In this document: piece by piece, positions 33,742-42,311 of the stretch | How the letters are laid out: each line of letters begins with the position of its first letter | How positions within the stretch are numbered: position 1 is the stretch's first letter | NCBI GenBank assembly: GCA_020248405.1 | Contig: JADCHQ010000037.1 | Coordinates: 1 to 51,256, forward strand | DNA from: Rhodocyclaceae bacterium | GTDB taxonomy: Bacteria; Pseudomonadota; Gammaproteobacteria; Burkholderiales; Ga0077523 | Length of the DNA stretch: 51,256 nucleotides | Direction of reading: 5' to 3' | Made by a program: the position numbers and the translations under genes | The notes under the pieces: model-generated | What the model was told of the DNA's origin: nothing | Seen by the model: only the letters and a program-made list of their open reading frames with translations | Databases searched by the model: none

Positions 33742-35535
33742 TCACTTCGAGTCAACCTGCAATATGGCCAGGAAAGCCTCCTGCGGGATTTCCACGCTTC
33801 CAACCTGCTTCATGCGCCGTTTGCCCGCTTTCTGTTTTTCCAGCAGCTTCTTCTTGCGCGTGATGTCGCCGCCGTAACACTTTGCCAGCACGTTCTTGCG
33901 CAGCGCCTTGATGTTTTCGCGGGCGATGATGTGAGAACCTATGGCGGCCTGCACCGCCACGTCGAACATCTGCCGCGGGATGAGCTCGCGCATGCGCGCC
34001 GCCAGCTCACGGCCGCGGTGCTGCGAATTGGAGCGATGCACGATCAGCGACAGGGCATCGACCTTTTCGCCATTGATCAGGATGTCGAGCTTCACGAGAT
34101 CGTCGGCGCGAAACTGCTTGAAATCGTAGTCCAAAGAGGCATAGCCACGGCTCACAGACTTCAGCTTGTCGAAGAAGTCCATCACCACTTCGTTCAACGG
34201 CAGCTCGTAGTTCAGCATCACCTGCCTCCCCATGTACTGGAGGTTGCGCTGGCTGCCGCGCTTCTGGTTGCACAGGGTGATGACGGGGCCGACATAGGCC
34301 TCCGGCACGAGGATGGTGGCAGTGATAATGGGCTCACGGATCTCCTCGATCTTCGAGGGGTCGGGCAGGCGGGAGGGGTTTTCCACTTCCTGGATCGACC
34401 CGTCGCGCATCACCACCTGGTACACCACCGTGGGGGCGGTGGTGATCAGGTTCATGCCGTACTCGCGCTCCAGACGCTCCTGCACGATATCCATGTGCAG
34501 CAGGCCCAGGAAGCCGCAGCGGAATCCGAAACCCAAAGCCTGGGAGGTCTCGGGCTCGTAGTGCAGCGACGAGTCGTTCAGGTGCAGCTTCTCCAGGGCG
34601 TCGCGCAGTGCCTCATACTCGTTTGACTCCACCGGGTACAAACCCGCAAACACCTGGGGCTTGATTTCCTTGAAGCCTGGCAGCGGTTCGGCCGCCGGCC
34701 GGTCCGCCGTGGTGATGGTGTCACCCACGCGTGCGTCGGAGAGTTGCTTGATGCCGGCGATCACGAACCCCACCTCGCCCGCGGCGAGCCGCTCGCGCCC
34801 GACGGACTTGGGCGTGAACACGCCCAGTTGCTCGCAGCCGTAGGCCGCGCCACTGGACATGAGCAGGACCTTGGCGCCCTTGCGCAGCGCGCCGTCCACC
34901 ACTCGAACCAGCATGACAACGCCCACGTAGTTGTCGAACCACGAGTCGATCACCAGCGCCTTGAGGGGGGCCTCCGGGTCTCCCTTGGGCGGTGGAATGC
35001 GCGCGATCACCGCTTCGAGGATGTCCTCCACGCCCTCGCCGGTCTTGGCACTGGCGCGCACGGCGTCCTCGGCGGGAATCCCCACGATGTCCTCGATCTC
35101 GGCGATGACGCGATCGGGGTCGGCCGACGGCAGATCGATCTTGTTGAGCACGGGAACCACTTCCACCCCTTGCTCGATCGCCGTGTAGCAGTTGGCCACG
35201 GTCTGGGCCTCCACACCCTGGGATGCGTCCACCACCAGCAAGGCACCCTCACACGCCGCCAGCGAACGCGAAACCTCATAGGAAAAATCCACGTGGCCGG
35301 GCGTATCGATGAGGTTGAGCTGGTAGACCTTCCCATCGCGGGCCCGATAGCTCAGGGCGGCGGTCTGCGCCTTGATGGTGATGCCTCGCTCGCGCTCCAG
35401 ATCCATGGAGTCGAGCACTTGCGCTTCCATTTCGCGCTCCGACAGACCGCCGCAGTGCTGAATGAAACGATCAGCCAGCGTCGACTTGCCGTGGTCGATA
35501 TGGGCAATGATGGAAAAGTTGCGGATAAGCTGCAT
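33742..35535 (-). CDS. lepA: Elongation factor 4 (LepA)
   Basis: LepA is a ribosome-dependent GTPase that acts during translation stress and ribosome assembly. The 597-residue product has the usual EF-G-like domains: G1 [13 protein letters not shown]3 DTPGHVDF, G4 NKIDLP, domains II and III, and the LepA-specific C-terminal domain ending [26 protein letters not shown]. The lepA-lepB order is highly conserved, and the upstream degP/mucD gene ties it to the rpoE stress operon. Confidence 0.97.
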   Translation of the reverse strand: MQLIRNFSIIAHIDHGKSTLADRFIQHCGGLSEREMEAQVLDSMDLERERGITIKAQTAALSYRARDGKVYQLNLIDTPGHVDFSYEVSRSLAACEGALLVVDASQGVEAQTVANCYTAIEQGVEVVPVLNKIDLPSADPDRVIAEIEDIVGIPAEDAVRASAKTGEGVEDILEAVIARIPPPKGDPEAPLKALVIDSWFDNYVGVVMLVRVVDGALRKGAKVLLMSSGAAYGCEQLGVFTPKSVGRERLAAGEVGFVIAGIKQLSDARVGDTITTADRPAAEPLPGFKEIKPQVFAGLYPVESNEYEALRDALEKLHLNDSSLHYEPETSQALGFGFRCGFLGLLHMDIVQERLEREYGMNLITTAPTVVYQVVMRDGSIQEVENPSRLPDPSKIEEIREPIITATILVPEAYVGPVITLCNQKRGSQRNLQYMGRQVMLNYELPLNEVVMDFFDKLKSVSRGYASLDYDFKQFRADDLVKLDILINGEKVDALSLIVHRSNSQHRGRELAARMRELIPRQMFDVAVQAAIGSHIIARENIKALRKNVLAKCYGGDITRKKKLLEKQKAGKRRMKQVGSVEIPQEAFLAILQVDSK

Positions 35536-35550
35536 GGGGTAGGAATGCGA

Positions 35551-35574
35551 CGAGGGGCACCGCAGTGCCCCTCG
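35551..35574 (-). other. Perfect hairpin between degP/mucD and lepA
   Basis: CGAGGGGCAC and GTGCCCCTCG form a perfect ten-base stem with a four-base loop, 16 bases before the lepA start. There is no T run after it on either strand, so it is not a classic terminator. It could be an RNA processing or translation control element, or a barrier protecting upstream mRNA. Confidence 0.6.
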
Positions 35575-35636
35575 AATCGTGACGCCAAAGCCGGCGCGGG
35601 CGGATTCTATCGGAAAGGACGGCGTCAGGGCCCCGT

Positions 35637-37046
35637 TCAGTTGCCGTTCAACCGCAACGGAACGTACAACGAGGCACCCTCGCGCCGGATCAGCAGCGCC
35701 ACACTGCGCGCTTTTTCGAACTGTGCGAGCACTTCGTTGAGCTGCTCGAGGCTCTTCACATCCTGGTTGTTGACTGCCAGCAGCACGTCACCCTTGCGTA
35801 TGCCCGCCCGGGCGGCGTTTCCGGCAGCCTCTTCCACCAGCAACCCGTGGGAGACTCCCACGTCGCGTTTCTGGTCTGGGGTCAGCTCGGACAAAGTCAA
35901 CCCAAGCTTGGCCACCGAGTCTCCGGCCTTGGGGGGCGTTTTGCGCGAGGGGCTGCTGGCGCTGCGGCGATCCTCGACCAGTTCACCCACCACCACCTGC
36001 AGGTCGCGGGCGGCGCCCTTGCGCCAGACCTGGACGCTGACCTTGGTTCCCGGCTTGGTGGCCGCCACCACGCGCGGCAGGTCGGCGGAGCTGTTGATCG
36101 CCTTGCCGTCGAATTTCAGGATGATGTCGCTCTGCTCGATGCCCGCCTTGTCCGCCGGGCCGTCCTTTTCGACCGAATTCACCAGCGCCCCCTGGGGCTT
36201 GGAAAGCCCGAAGGATTCCGCAAGCTCCTTCGTCACCTCCTGGATCACCACGGCGATGCGACCGCGGGTCACCCGTCCCGTGGTGCGTAACTGGCCAGCG
36301 ATGTCCATGACCACATCGATGGGAATGGCAAAGGACAAGCCCATGAAGCCACCGGTGCGGCTGTAGATCTGAGAGTTGATGCCCACCACCTCGCCCTTGA
36401 GATTGAACAGCGGCCCGCCCGAGTTGCCCGGGTTGATGGCCACATCGGTCTGGATGAAGGGAGTGAAATTTTCCTGGGGCAAGGATCGACCCTTGGCACT
36501 CACGATACCCGCCGTGACGGTGTTGTCAAAGCCAAAGGGCGACCCGATGGCCAGCACCCATTCGCCCACCTTGAGGCGGTTGGCGTCCCCGAGCCGCACA
36601 GCCGGCAGGCCGGTGGCATCGATCTTGATCAACGCCACATCGGAACGCCGATCGCTCCCGATCACCTTGGCGGAAAACTCGCGCTTGTCGCTCAGGCGGA
36701 CGGTGATGCTGTCTCCGGCTTCCACCACGTGCGCGTTGGTGAGGATGTAGCCGTCCTGGCTGATGATGAACCCCGATCCCAGGGACCGGGATTCGCGCTC
36801 CTGCGGTTGCTGACCCGGAGGGCCGTAGCGGCGGAAAAAATCGAAAAAGGGATCTTCCTCCCCGCCAGGCGCCTGACCCGGCGCCTGACCCTGCGCCCCA
36901 GCGGGGCGTGCCGAGGTGGTGCTGATGTTGACCACCGTTGGCCCCTGCTCCTCCACCAGGTTGGTGAAGTCGGGCAACTGAGCGCCCGCAGGCAGGGAAA
37001 AAGCCAGCACTAGCGCCGCCGCAGCAGCGATGAAAGAACGAATCAT
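35637..37046 (-). CDS. mucD: Periplasmic serine protease DegP/MucD
   Basis: A trypsin-like HtrA protease and chaperone that clears misfolded envelope proteins under sigma-E control. The 469-residue product has a signal peptide ([19 protein letters not shown], cut near 22). The triad is H106 (TNAHVVE), D136 (RRSDVALIK) and S209 ([10 protein letters not shown]). Two C-terminal PDZ domains follow (about 265-350 and 380-465). Its position in rpoE-rseA-rseB-mucD matches the Pseudomonas algU-mucABD layout, so MucD is the closer name. The segment at 47-85 is Gln/Pro/Gly-rich and flexible. Confidence 0.94.
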   Translation of the reverse strand: MIRSFIAAAAALVLAFSLPAGAQLPDFTNLVEEQGPTVVNISTTSARPAGAQGQAPGQAPGGEEDPFFDFFRRYGPPGQQPQERESRSLGSGFIISQDGYILTNAHVVEAGDSITVRLSDKREFSAKVIGSDRRSDVALIKIDATGLPAVRLGDANRLKVGEWVLAIGSPFGFDNTVTAGIVSAKGRSLPQENFTPFIQTDVAINPGNSGGPLFNLKGEVVGINSQIYSRTGGFMGLSFAIPIDVVMDIAGQLRTTGRVTRGRIAVVIQEVTKELAESFGLSKPQGALVNSVEKDGPADKAGIEQSDIILKFDGKAINSSADLPRVVAATKPGTKVSVQVWRKGAARDLQVVVGELVEDRRSASSPSRKTPPKAGDSVAKLGLTLSELTPDQKRDVGVSHGLLVEEAAGNAARAGIRKGDVLLAVNNQDVKSLEQLNEVLAQFEKARSVALLIRREGASLYVPLRLNGN

Positions 37047-37094
37047 GGGGGTCGATTCCTGATATTGAGGGTCGCCACCGGGGACGGTGGCGGG

Positions 37095-38087
37095 TTACTT
37101 ACCCGTCTGGGCGAGGGTGTTGGCGATCAACTTGACAGTGGCGGCGGGTGTCTCGCCCAACACCGTGACACGGTGCTCACCCAAACCCCTGTAATAAATG
37201 TTGATGGCGCCCTGCTGGGTGAGGCCTTCCGCCACCTTCTGGCGCGGCACTGCCGGTTCAATGAACACGGACACCGAAGCAAGCCCATCAGAGAACACGA
37301 TGTGGGTCAGTGACCCGCCAGCCACGCCTTCCCGCGAGCGGCGCATCTCGAGAATCTTGCGAAAACCCGGCGCTGAACCGCGAATCATCCATCCAGGTTC
37401 GGAGACCGAGGCTTCGTTGCTCGAAAACCGTTCGCTGCGCCACCCGGCTGCCTCAAGCGCGTAGCGCGCCTCAAGTTGCTTGCGGGAAATGGCGCCACCA
37501 ATGGCGAGCTGAGTAAAGGCGAACTGCTCGATGGGTTGATGGCGCTCGCCGATCATCTTTGCCTTGAGGAGCAGGCCGGTACCTGTATCCGCCCATAGCT
37601 TGTGACCGTACCGGTACTGATCCCGCGGCTCGAGCAGAAGAACCTGGGCATCAAATCCCGCCACGCGCTCCACCTCGGCCTTGCGCACTTCGTAGTGCTC
37701 GGCGATGGAATTCAACTGCTCGGGCAACAGGGCGGGAAAACTGCGCGCGCCACGGCGCTTTTCAGCGCGCACGGTGCGTGTCTCGGGGTGATAAGTGACG
37801 AGCTCGTCGTTGCGACGAATGATTTCCCTCGGCGGGCCGTCGAGCGCTTCGAGTTTTTCCACCTCCACGCCACCATCCACGGCGTGAACGATGCGGGACG
37901 TTTCGGTGACCTCGCCGGCCTGGTACACGAAAACGCCGGTGTAATTGAGCTGGCGCGCCGCACTGGCAATACGCTGAAGCCAGGCCAGCGCCTCGGTTTG
38001 CTGGAGGCCGCCATCGGCGGCAAACGCCCCGAAGACCGGCTGCACCGCCACCCAGAGCGCAGCCACGGCTGCATGGCGCAGGCTCAT
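37095..38087 (-). CDS. rseB: Sigma-E regulatory protein RseB/MucB
   Basis: RseB is a periplasmic protein that binds the anti-sigma factor RseA and shields it from proteolysis until off-pathway lipopolysaccharide is sensed. The 330-residue product has a signal peptide (AAVAALWVAVQPVFGAFA), an LolA-like large domain (ASAARQLNYTGVFVYQAG ... DQYRYGHKLWADTGTGLLLKAKMIGE) and a smaller C-terminal domain (GGSLTHIVFSDGLASVSVFIEP). ATG 38087 overlaps the rseA stop (ATGA). Confidence 0.94.
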   Translation of the reverse strand: MSLRHAAVAALWVAVQPVFGAFAADGGLQQTEALAWLQRIASAARQLNYTGVFVYQAGEVTETSRIVHAVDGGVEVEKLEALDGPPREIIRRNDELVTYHPETRTVRAEKRRGARSFPALLPEQLNSIAEHYEVRKAEVERVAGFDAQVLLLEPRDQYRYGHKLWADTGTGLLLKAKMIGERHQPIEQFAFTQLAIGGAISRKQLEARYALEAAGWRSERFSSNEASVSEPGWMIRGSAPGFRKILEMRRSREGVAGGSLTHIVFSDGLASVSVFIEPAVPRQKVAEGLTQQGAINIYYRGLGEHRVTVLGETPAATVKLIANTLAQTGK

Positions 38088-38590
38088 CGCGCCGTGCCAC
38101 CCTCGCGCATTCCTACCGTGCGGATGTAGGTAGCAACCCCCTGCACCGACGAGGATGGGGAGTGTTGCTGGTGCGCCAGGAGATATTCGCGCACCATGGA
38201 CTCGTCAAGGGCGAGCGCCGCCGATTGGGCACCACCGCCCGCCATGGACGGACCCGTTCCGTCGAAGCCACCCGGCTGGTTCATGTAGGCAAGCCACCCC
38301 ACCACCGCCACCCCCGCCACGGAGGCGGCTGCCGACAACGCGTACAACCGGGCTTTCCTGACAAGGGGGGAACGCCGAGGCGCCAGGATCGTCGGCTCGG
38401 CCGCGAGGCGTTCCCGCATTGCCAGGGAGGTAGCGACGCCTCCGCCCGGATCGCCACGCAGCGCATCGCCGATCAGGTGATACATCGCCCAGGTCTGAAC
38501 ATGGTCGTTGCTGGTGCCCAGACGCTTGATCTCGGCCGCTGCATCGCCGCCTTCCAGTTCACCATCCATCAACGCCGATATGCGTTCCAT
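38084..38590 (-). CDS. rseA: Anti-sigma-E factor RseA/MucA
   Basis: A single-pass inner membrane protein that holds the sigma factor RpoE inactive. The 168-residue product has the cytoplasmic sigma-binding domain (MERISALMDGELEG ... WAMYHLIGDALRGD), one membrane helix (LYALSAAASVAGVAVVGWLAYM, about 82-103) and a periplasmic domain that would be cut by site-1 and site-2 proteases. GAGGTGG precedes ATG 38590, which is only two bases from the rpoE stop. Confidence 0.92.
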   Translation of the reverse strand: MERISALMDGELEGGDAAAEIKRLGTSNDHVQTWAMYHLIGDALRGDPGGGVATSLAMRERLAAEPTILAPRRSPLVRKARLYALSAAASVAGVAVVGWLAYMNQPGGFDGTGPSMAGGGAQSAALALDESMVREYLLAHQQHSPSSSVQGVATYIRTVGMREGGTAR

Positions 38591-38592
38591 TG

Positions 38593-39192
38593 CTACCACC
38601 TCTTGTCTTTGCTGGTTCCCAGGAGCGGCCGTAACCGCTCGGCGATAGTTTCCCGGGCCCGGAAGATCCGCGATCGCACCGTGCCGATGGGGCAATTCAT
38701 GATCGTGGCGATGTCTTCGTAGGAAAGGCCCTCGATCTCGCGAAGAGTGATCGCGGTGCGCAGCTCCTCTGGCAACGCCTGCATGGTTTCGTTCACCGTA
38801 GTGGCGATTTGCTTGCTCATCAGCTCGGCCTCGGGCGTATTCACGTCCCGCAGCTGGTCGCCGTCATCGAAGTTTTCGGCCTCCTCGCTATCGAACTCGG
38901 TCGTGGTGGGGGCGCGCCGCCCCATGGCCACCAGGTAGTTCTTGGCTGTGTTGATGCCGATGCGATAGAGCCAGGTGTAGAAGGCGCTTTCCCCCCGGAA
39001 GGAAGGCAGCGCGCGATAGGCCTTGATGAAGGCCTCCTGGGTCACGTCCTCCACCTCCCCGGCGTCGCGAATGAACCGGGAAAGAAGCCTGCCAAGCTTT
39101 CGCTGGTATTTGACCACCAGCATTTCGAAGGCGCGTTTGTCACCGCGCTGCGCGCGCTCGACCAGTTGCTGGTCGATCTCCCGGTCACCCAT
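38593..39192 (-). CDS. rpoE: RNA polymerase sigma factor RpoE/AlgU
   Basis: The extracytoplasmic function sigma factor for envelope stress. The 199-residue product has region 2 (YQRKLGRLLSRFIRDAGEVEDVTQEAFIKAYRALPSF, with the DVTQE hallmark) and region 4 (LPEELRTAITLREIEGLSYEDIATIMNCPIGTVRSRIFRARE). ATG 39192 is the family start. It heads a leftward run of at least 13 genes to nagZ, and an extended -10 promoter lies about 65 bases upstream. Confidence 0.97.
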   Translation of the reverse strand: MGDREIDQQLVERAQRGDKRAFEMLVVKYQRKLGRLLSRFIRDAGEVEDVTQEAFIKAYRALPSFRGESAFYTWLYRIGINTAKNYLVAMGRRAPTTTEFDSEEAENFDDGDQLRDVNTPEAELMSKQIATTVNETMQALPEELRTAITLREIEGLSYEDIATIMNCPIGTVRSRIFRARETIAERLRPLLGTSKDKRW

Positions 39193-39255
39193 GCGACGCC
39201 ACGCTCTCCGCCTGCGTTTAAGCCGTGTGCGGCACGGCCCCAAAAAAGGCGGCGG

Positions 39256-39264
39256 AGTATAGCA
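39256..39264 (-). promoter_or_regulatory. Extended -10 promoter of rpoE
   Basis: TGCTATACT on the minus strand, an extended -10 with TATACT (5 of 6) preceded by TG-C. The -35 is poor (AGGGCT at 17 bases), which is common with extended -10 sites. Transcription would start about 57 bases before the rpoE ATG. I did not find the GGAACTT-type sigma-E self-promoter in the gap. Confidence 0.5.
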
Positions 39265-39301
39265 CCCGCCACTGACGCAGCCCTAAGGATTCTTGCCTCG
39301 T

Positions 39302-39784
39302 TCATGGGCCTAATGACCCTGGCGGCGGCGGCGAGTTCACGGCGCTGCGCAGGGAGGCGGCGCCAGGGGCCCACCGTGCAAACACCTGTAGCCGGCGCCA
39401 TCCCGGCCCCCCCACGCGGCGCCGCGTGATCAACACGCCCACCCGCCCCTCGGGCGTGGACAGCTCCAGTACGGCCAGCCCTGGGAGGCGCATGGAACAG
39501 GCGCGCAGGCGGGCCTGAGCCGGCGCAAATCCCGCCCGCGTCACCTCCGCAGCGCCATCGAGGCGCAACACTACCCCCGTTGGGGCCCCCCGCCCCAGCC
39601 CAAGAGCCTCGCGCCGCACCGTCCGCGCAGCCAGCACCGACAACACAGCCAACAGCGGTGCCAGGATGACCGCGGGCAGGTGGACCAGGGCCAGCGCCGC
39701 TCCGGCCGCCCCGTAAAGGACCGCCAGCAACACGGCAAGACCGGGGGCTGGTTCCAGCGACAGCGTGAGCGGGGTGTCGATCAC
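39302..39784 (-). CDS. YgfX-like membrane protein (candidate)
   Basis: A 160-residue protein with two hydrophobic helices at about 13-50 (GLAVLLAVLYGAAGAALALV and LAPLLAVLSVLAA). A small beta-rich domain follows, ending GVLITRRRVGGPGWRRLQVFARW. This arrangement resembles the YgfX family, small inner membrane proteins often encoded near rpoE or nadB. The usual partner SdhE/YgfY is not here. GTG 39784 is the likely start. The open frame continues leftward in reading to 41371, but that part is the mirror of ygfZ, DUF4936 and NRDE genes. The tail is Pro/Gly-rich. Confidence 0.55.
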   Translation of the reverse strand: MIDTPLTLSLEPAPGLAVLLAVLYGAAGAALALVHLPAVILAPLLAVLSVLAARTVRREALGLGRGAPTGVVLRLDGAAEVTRAGFAPAQARLRACSMRLPGLAVLELSTPEGRVGVLITRRRVGGPGWRRLQVFARWAPGAASLRSAVNSPPPPGSLGP

Positions 39785-39841
39785 AGAAGCGAAGGGGCGA
39801 TTGCGCAGCCCTGTAGGGCCCACAAAGTCCAGAGCACGGTC

Positions 39842-39849
39842 AGTATACT
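39842..39849. promoter_or_regulatory. Palindromic -10 in the ygfX/ygfZ divergent gap
   Basis: AGTATACT reads as TATACT on both strands, so it could serve as the -10 element for either divergent gene. Neither strand has a good -35 at 16-18 bases, hence the low confidence. Confidence 0.3.
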
Positions 39850-39889
39850 TTCGCCCCTTGTAACGCTTGGTCTCGACGCGTTTCCCCAC

Positions 39890-40801
39890 ATGAGTCCTCT
39901 GCCCACTGCCGCCGCCGGCCAATCCGACGCCCATGCGTTCCCGGGCTTTCCGCCATGCCTTCTGGTCGCAGTGGAGGGCATGGATGCCACTGCCTTTCTC
40001 CAGGGGCAACTCACCTGCGACGTGGCTTCCCTGGCGGCGGGAACCTGGTCGTGGTTCGGGTATTGCACCCCCGCCGGCAGGCTTTTGGCCACCGGTCGCC
40101 TGGCCTGTGTCGACTCGGGTCTTTACCTGCAAGTGCCTGAACCGCTCGGCAGCGAGCTTGCACAGCGGTTGCAGCGATTCGTATTGCGTTCCCGGGTGCG
40201 CATTCGCACTCTCGACAAGGCTGTCGGGCGTGCCAGGCAGGCGCCTGAATCGGCCCGGGATGAAGAACCTCTCCCGGAACCGGGCACGGTAAGGGTGTCT
40301 GACGGGGTGCTGACGCTGGGCGTTGCGCCCCAGCTCGCCATCGCTCACCCACTTTCCGAGGACGCGTTGCCAGGTGTCCATGGCGCTTCGGCAGCAGAGG
40401 CGATCCGCGTTTTCGAAGTGCGCAACGGTGCCCCCTGGGTGGTTTCCGCCACCCGGGAGATGTTCATCCCCCAGATGCTGGGTCTCGATGCCGCCGGCGG
40501 AGTCAGCTTCACCAAGGGCTGCTATCCCGGCCAGGAGATCGTGGCACGCGCCCGCTACCGGGGCACGGTGAAGCGCGGCCCTTACCTTGCAACCGCGCAG
40601 CGGCCTCTGGCCCCGGGGGCGGGCCTTTGCAGCGCGCGCTTCGGTGCCCAGCAGGCTGGAATCGTGGTGCAGTCGGTGGCCGACGGTCCGGCCTGGCTGG
40701 TGCACGCCGTGATTGACCACTCGGCCGCCCGAGAGGGGCTGACGGTGCAGTCCGGCGGGGACGCGCTCTCGGACGTGCGGGCCCTGCACGAACCCGTGTG
40801 A
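39890..40801 (+). CDS. ygfZ: Folate-binding Fe-S repair protein YgfZ
   Basis: YgfZ binds tetrahydrofolate and supports synthesis or repair of certain iron-sulfur clusters. The 303-residue product is related to the aminomethyltransferase GcvT and has the diagnostic SFTKGCYPGQEIVARARYRG, with the cysteine essential in E. coli, as well as AVEGMDATAFLQGQLTCDV and IPQMLGLDAAGGVSFTKG. ATG 39890 is chosen because homology begins soon after it. It is followed by the DUF4936 gene, which starts inside its last codons. Confidence 0.93.
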   Translation: MSPLPTAAAGQSDAHAFPGFPPCLLVAVEGMDATAFLQGQLTCDVASLAAGTWSWFGYCTPAGRLLATGRLACVDSGLYLQVPEPLGSELAQRLQRFVLRSRVRIRTLDKAVGRARQAPESARDEEPLPEPGTVRVSDGVLTLGVAPQLAIAHPLSEDALPGVHGASAAEAIRVFEVRNGAPWVVSATREMFIPQMLGLDAAGGVSFTKGCYPGQEIVARARYRGTVKRGPYLATAQRPLAPGAGLCSARFGAQQAGIVVQSVADGPAWLVHAVIDHSAAREGLTVQSGGDALSDVRALHEPV

Positions 40802-41100
40802 GCGGTACTGGCCGACTGTTCGTCTATTACCGTATCCGGGACGACGCCACCACCGAGGCGGCGAGGCGCGTGGCCGCCTTGTTCGACGCACTGGCTGCCG
40901 AAGGGTTGCCCCTGGGCCGCCTGTTGCGCCGTCGTGACGAAGCGCTCCTCTGGATGGAGGTGTACGAACCGGTCCTCGACTGTGGCTGGGCGGCGGAGCG
41001 CATCGAGGCTCTGGCCGGGCACTTCCGCTTTGCCGAGGTGCTGATGCCCGGGGGCATCCGCAAGGTGGAGTGTTTCGAGGATGCCCCCCCGTGTGCCTGA
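40798..41100 (+). CDS. DUF4936 family protein
   Basis: A 100-residue protein fitting the DUF4936 family, known only from betaproteobacteria as a small gene near ygfZ. It looks like a ferredoxin-like alpha-beta fold: GRLFVYYRIRDDATTEAARRVAALFDALAAE, then DEALLWMEVYEP and GGIRKVECFEDAPPCA. The function is unknown. GTG 40798 overlaps the ygfZ end, and its stop overlaps the NRDE gene start by several bases, so the three are coupled. Confidence 0.8.
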   Translation: MSGTGRLFVYYRIRDDATTEAARRVAALFDALAAEGLPLGRLLRRRDEALLWMEVYEPVLDCGWAAERIEALAGHFRFAEVLMPGGIRKVECFEDAPPCA

Positions 41101-41867
41101 TTGTCCTGGCCGTGGGCATGCGCCCCGATCTGCCCCTGATCATGGCAGCCAACCGGGATGAGTTCCACGCGCGCGCCTCCGACCCGCTGGGAGAGTGGCT
41201 GGACCGGCCGGGGGTGGTGGGCGGCCGTGATCGCGAGAAAGGCGGCAGTTGGCTGGCCCTGCACCGCACCGGGCGATTCGCCGCGGTGACCAACGTGCGC
41301 GATCCGGCCCGGCGCCATCCGTCCCCGCGCTCCCGCGGCGCGCTGGTAAGCGAGTTCCTATGCGGCACCACCAGCGCCGCCGAGGCCGCTGATAAAGTTG
41401 TGGCGGCCGGCGGCGCCTATGACGGGTTCAACCTCCTGCTCTGCGACGGACGCTCCCTCTGGTACGTCACCAATCGCGACCACTCGCCCAGGCAGTTGGG
41501 TCCTGGCATCCACGGACTGTCCAATCACCGCCTTGGCACCCCGTGGCCCAAGGTGTGCCGCGCCCAGGATGCGCTTCGTGCCGCCCTCGACTTACCGAAG
41601 CCCCGGCTGGAGGCGGCTCTGCTGGCCCTGCTGGCCGATGAAACCCCGGTGGAGGACACCCAACTGCCCCAGACGGGTGTGGGCCTTGAGTTGGAAAGGC
41701 TGCTGTCCACCGCCTTCATCCGTGCCCCCCACTACGGCACCCGCGCCAGCACGTTGCTGCTGTGGGGCGCCGCGGGCGACGCGTGCCTCGTGGAGCGGCG
41801 GTTCGGACCGGGCGGCATGCCTCTGGGCGATACGCGGATGGAGTTGCAGTTCACGGCGCCAGCCTGA
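41091..41867 (+). CDS. NRDE family protein (TANGO2-like)
   Basis: A 258-residue member of the NRDE family, related to human TANGO2 and linked in other organisms to heme handling. It begins MCLIVLAVGM with the cysteine at position 2, as in Ntn-hydrolase-like proteins. The name-giving motif is MAANRDEFHARASDPL; GLSNHRLGTPWPKV and RASTLLLWGAAGDA are also typical. GTG 41091 is set by the need for Cys2; the open frame reaches further upstream but only overlaps DUF4936. It converges on the GNAT gene with a 17-base overlap. Confidence 0.88.
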   Translation: MCLIVLAVGMRPDLPLIMAANRDEFHARASDPLGEWLDRPGVVGGRDREKGGSWLALHRTGRFAAVTNVRDPARRHPSPRSRGALVSEFLCGTTSAAEAADKVVAAGGAYDGFNLLLCDGRSLWYVTNRDHSPRQLGPGIHGLSNHRLGTPWPKVCRAQDALRAALDLPKPRLEAALLALLADETPVEDTQLPQTGVGLELERLLSTAFIRAPHYGTRASTLLLWGAAGDACLVERRFGPGGMPLGDTRMELQFTAPA

Positions 41868-42288
41868 GACGCATGGTCCGGTGCGGGATGCCGGCATCGT
41901 CATACTCGGGTCCCTCGGCCAAGAATCCGGCAGCAGCGTAGAAGGGCATCGCCCGCCTCTGTGCACTCAACACCACCTCGGGCAGGCCCCGGGCGCGGGC
42001 CTCGGCCACCAGGTGGTCGAGTACTGCCCGTCCCACGCCACGGCCGCGCCAGGGTGCAAGCACCGCCATCCGCCCGATACGCCCCTCTGGAAGAAGCCGC
42101 CCCGTGGCCACCGGGGCCTCGCCGTGGCGCGCCAGCGCGTGCAGCGAGGGGGCATCCCACTGGTCCCATTCCAGGGATTCAGGGATGCCCTGCTCTTCGA
42201 TAAACACGCGCCGGCGCACCTGCATGAGGTCGGCCGCAGCCGCTTCCCACCCAACCAGTGTCACCACCGCCCGCGACAATCGAAGCAT
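41851..42288 (-). CDS. GNAT family N-acetyltransferase
   Basis: A 145-residue acetyltransferase of the ElaA-like kind. VRRRVFIEEQGIPESLEWDQWD is the N-terminal family stretch. The acetyl-CoA binding loop is LAPWRGRGVGRAVLDHLVAEARARG (motif A, R/QxxGxG/A), and AMPFYAAAGFLAEGPEYDDAGIPH is motif B. The substrate is not known. ATG 42288 begins right at the fold. It is a single leftward gene between two rightward groups and diverges from the aldolase gene by 23 bases. Confidence 0.9.
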   Translation of the reverse strand: MLRLSRAVVTLVGWEAAAADLMQVRRRVFIEEQGIPESLEWDQWDAPSLHALARHGEAPVATGRLLPEGRIGRMAVLAPWRGRGVGRAVLDHLVAEARARGLPEVVLSAQRRAMPFYAAAGFLAEGPEYDDAGIPHRTMRLRLAP

Positions 42289-42311
42289 GGGCGGATCATA
42301 TACTTCAGGGG

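Noticed and set aside
35551..35574. Rho-independent terminator between mucD and lepA
   Set aside because: The stem is perfect but no T run follows on either strand, so I list it only as a hairpin.
39302..41371. 689-codon leftward frame including the YgfX-like gene
   Set aside because: Only the last 160 residues have a membrane-protein pattern; the rest mirrors ygfZ, DUF4936 and NRDE.
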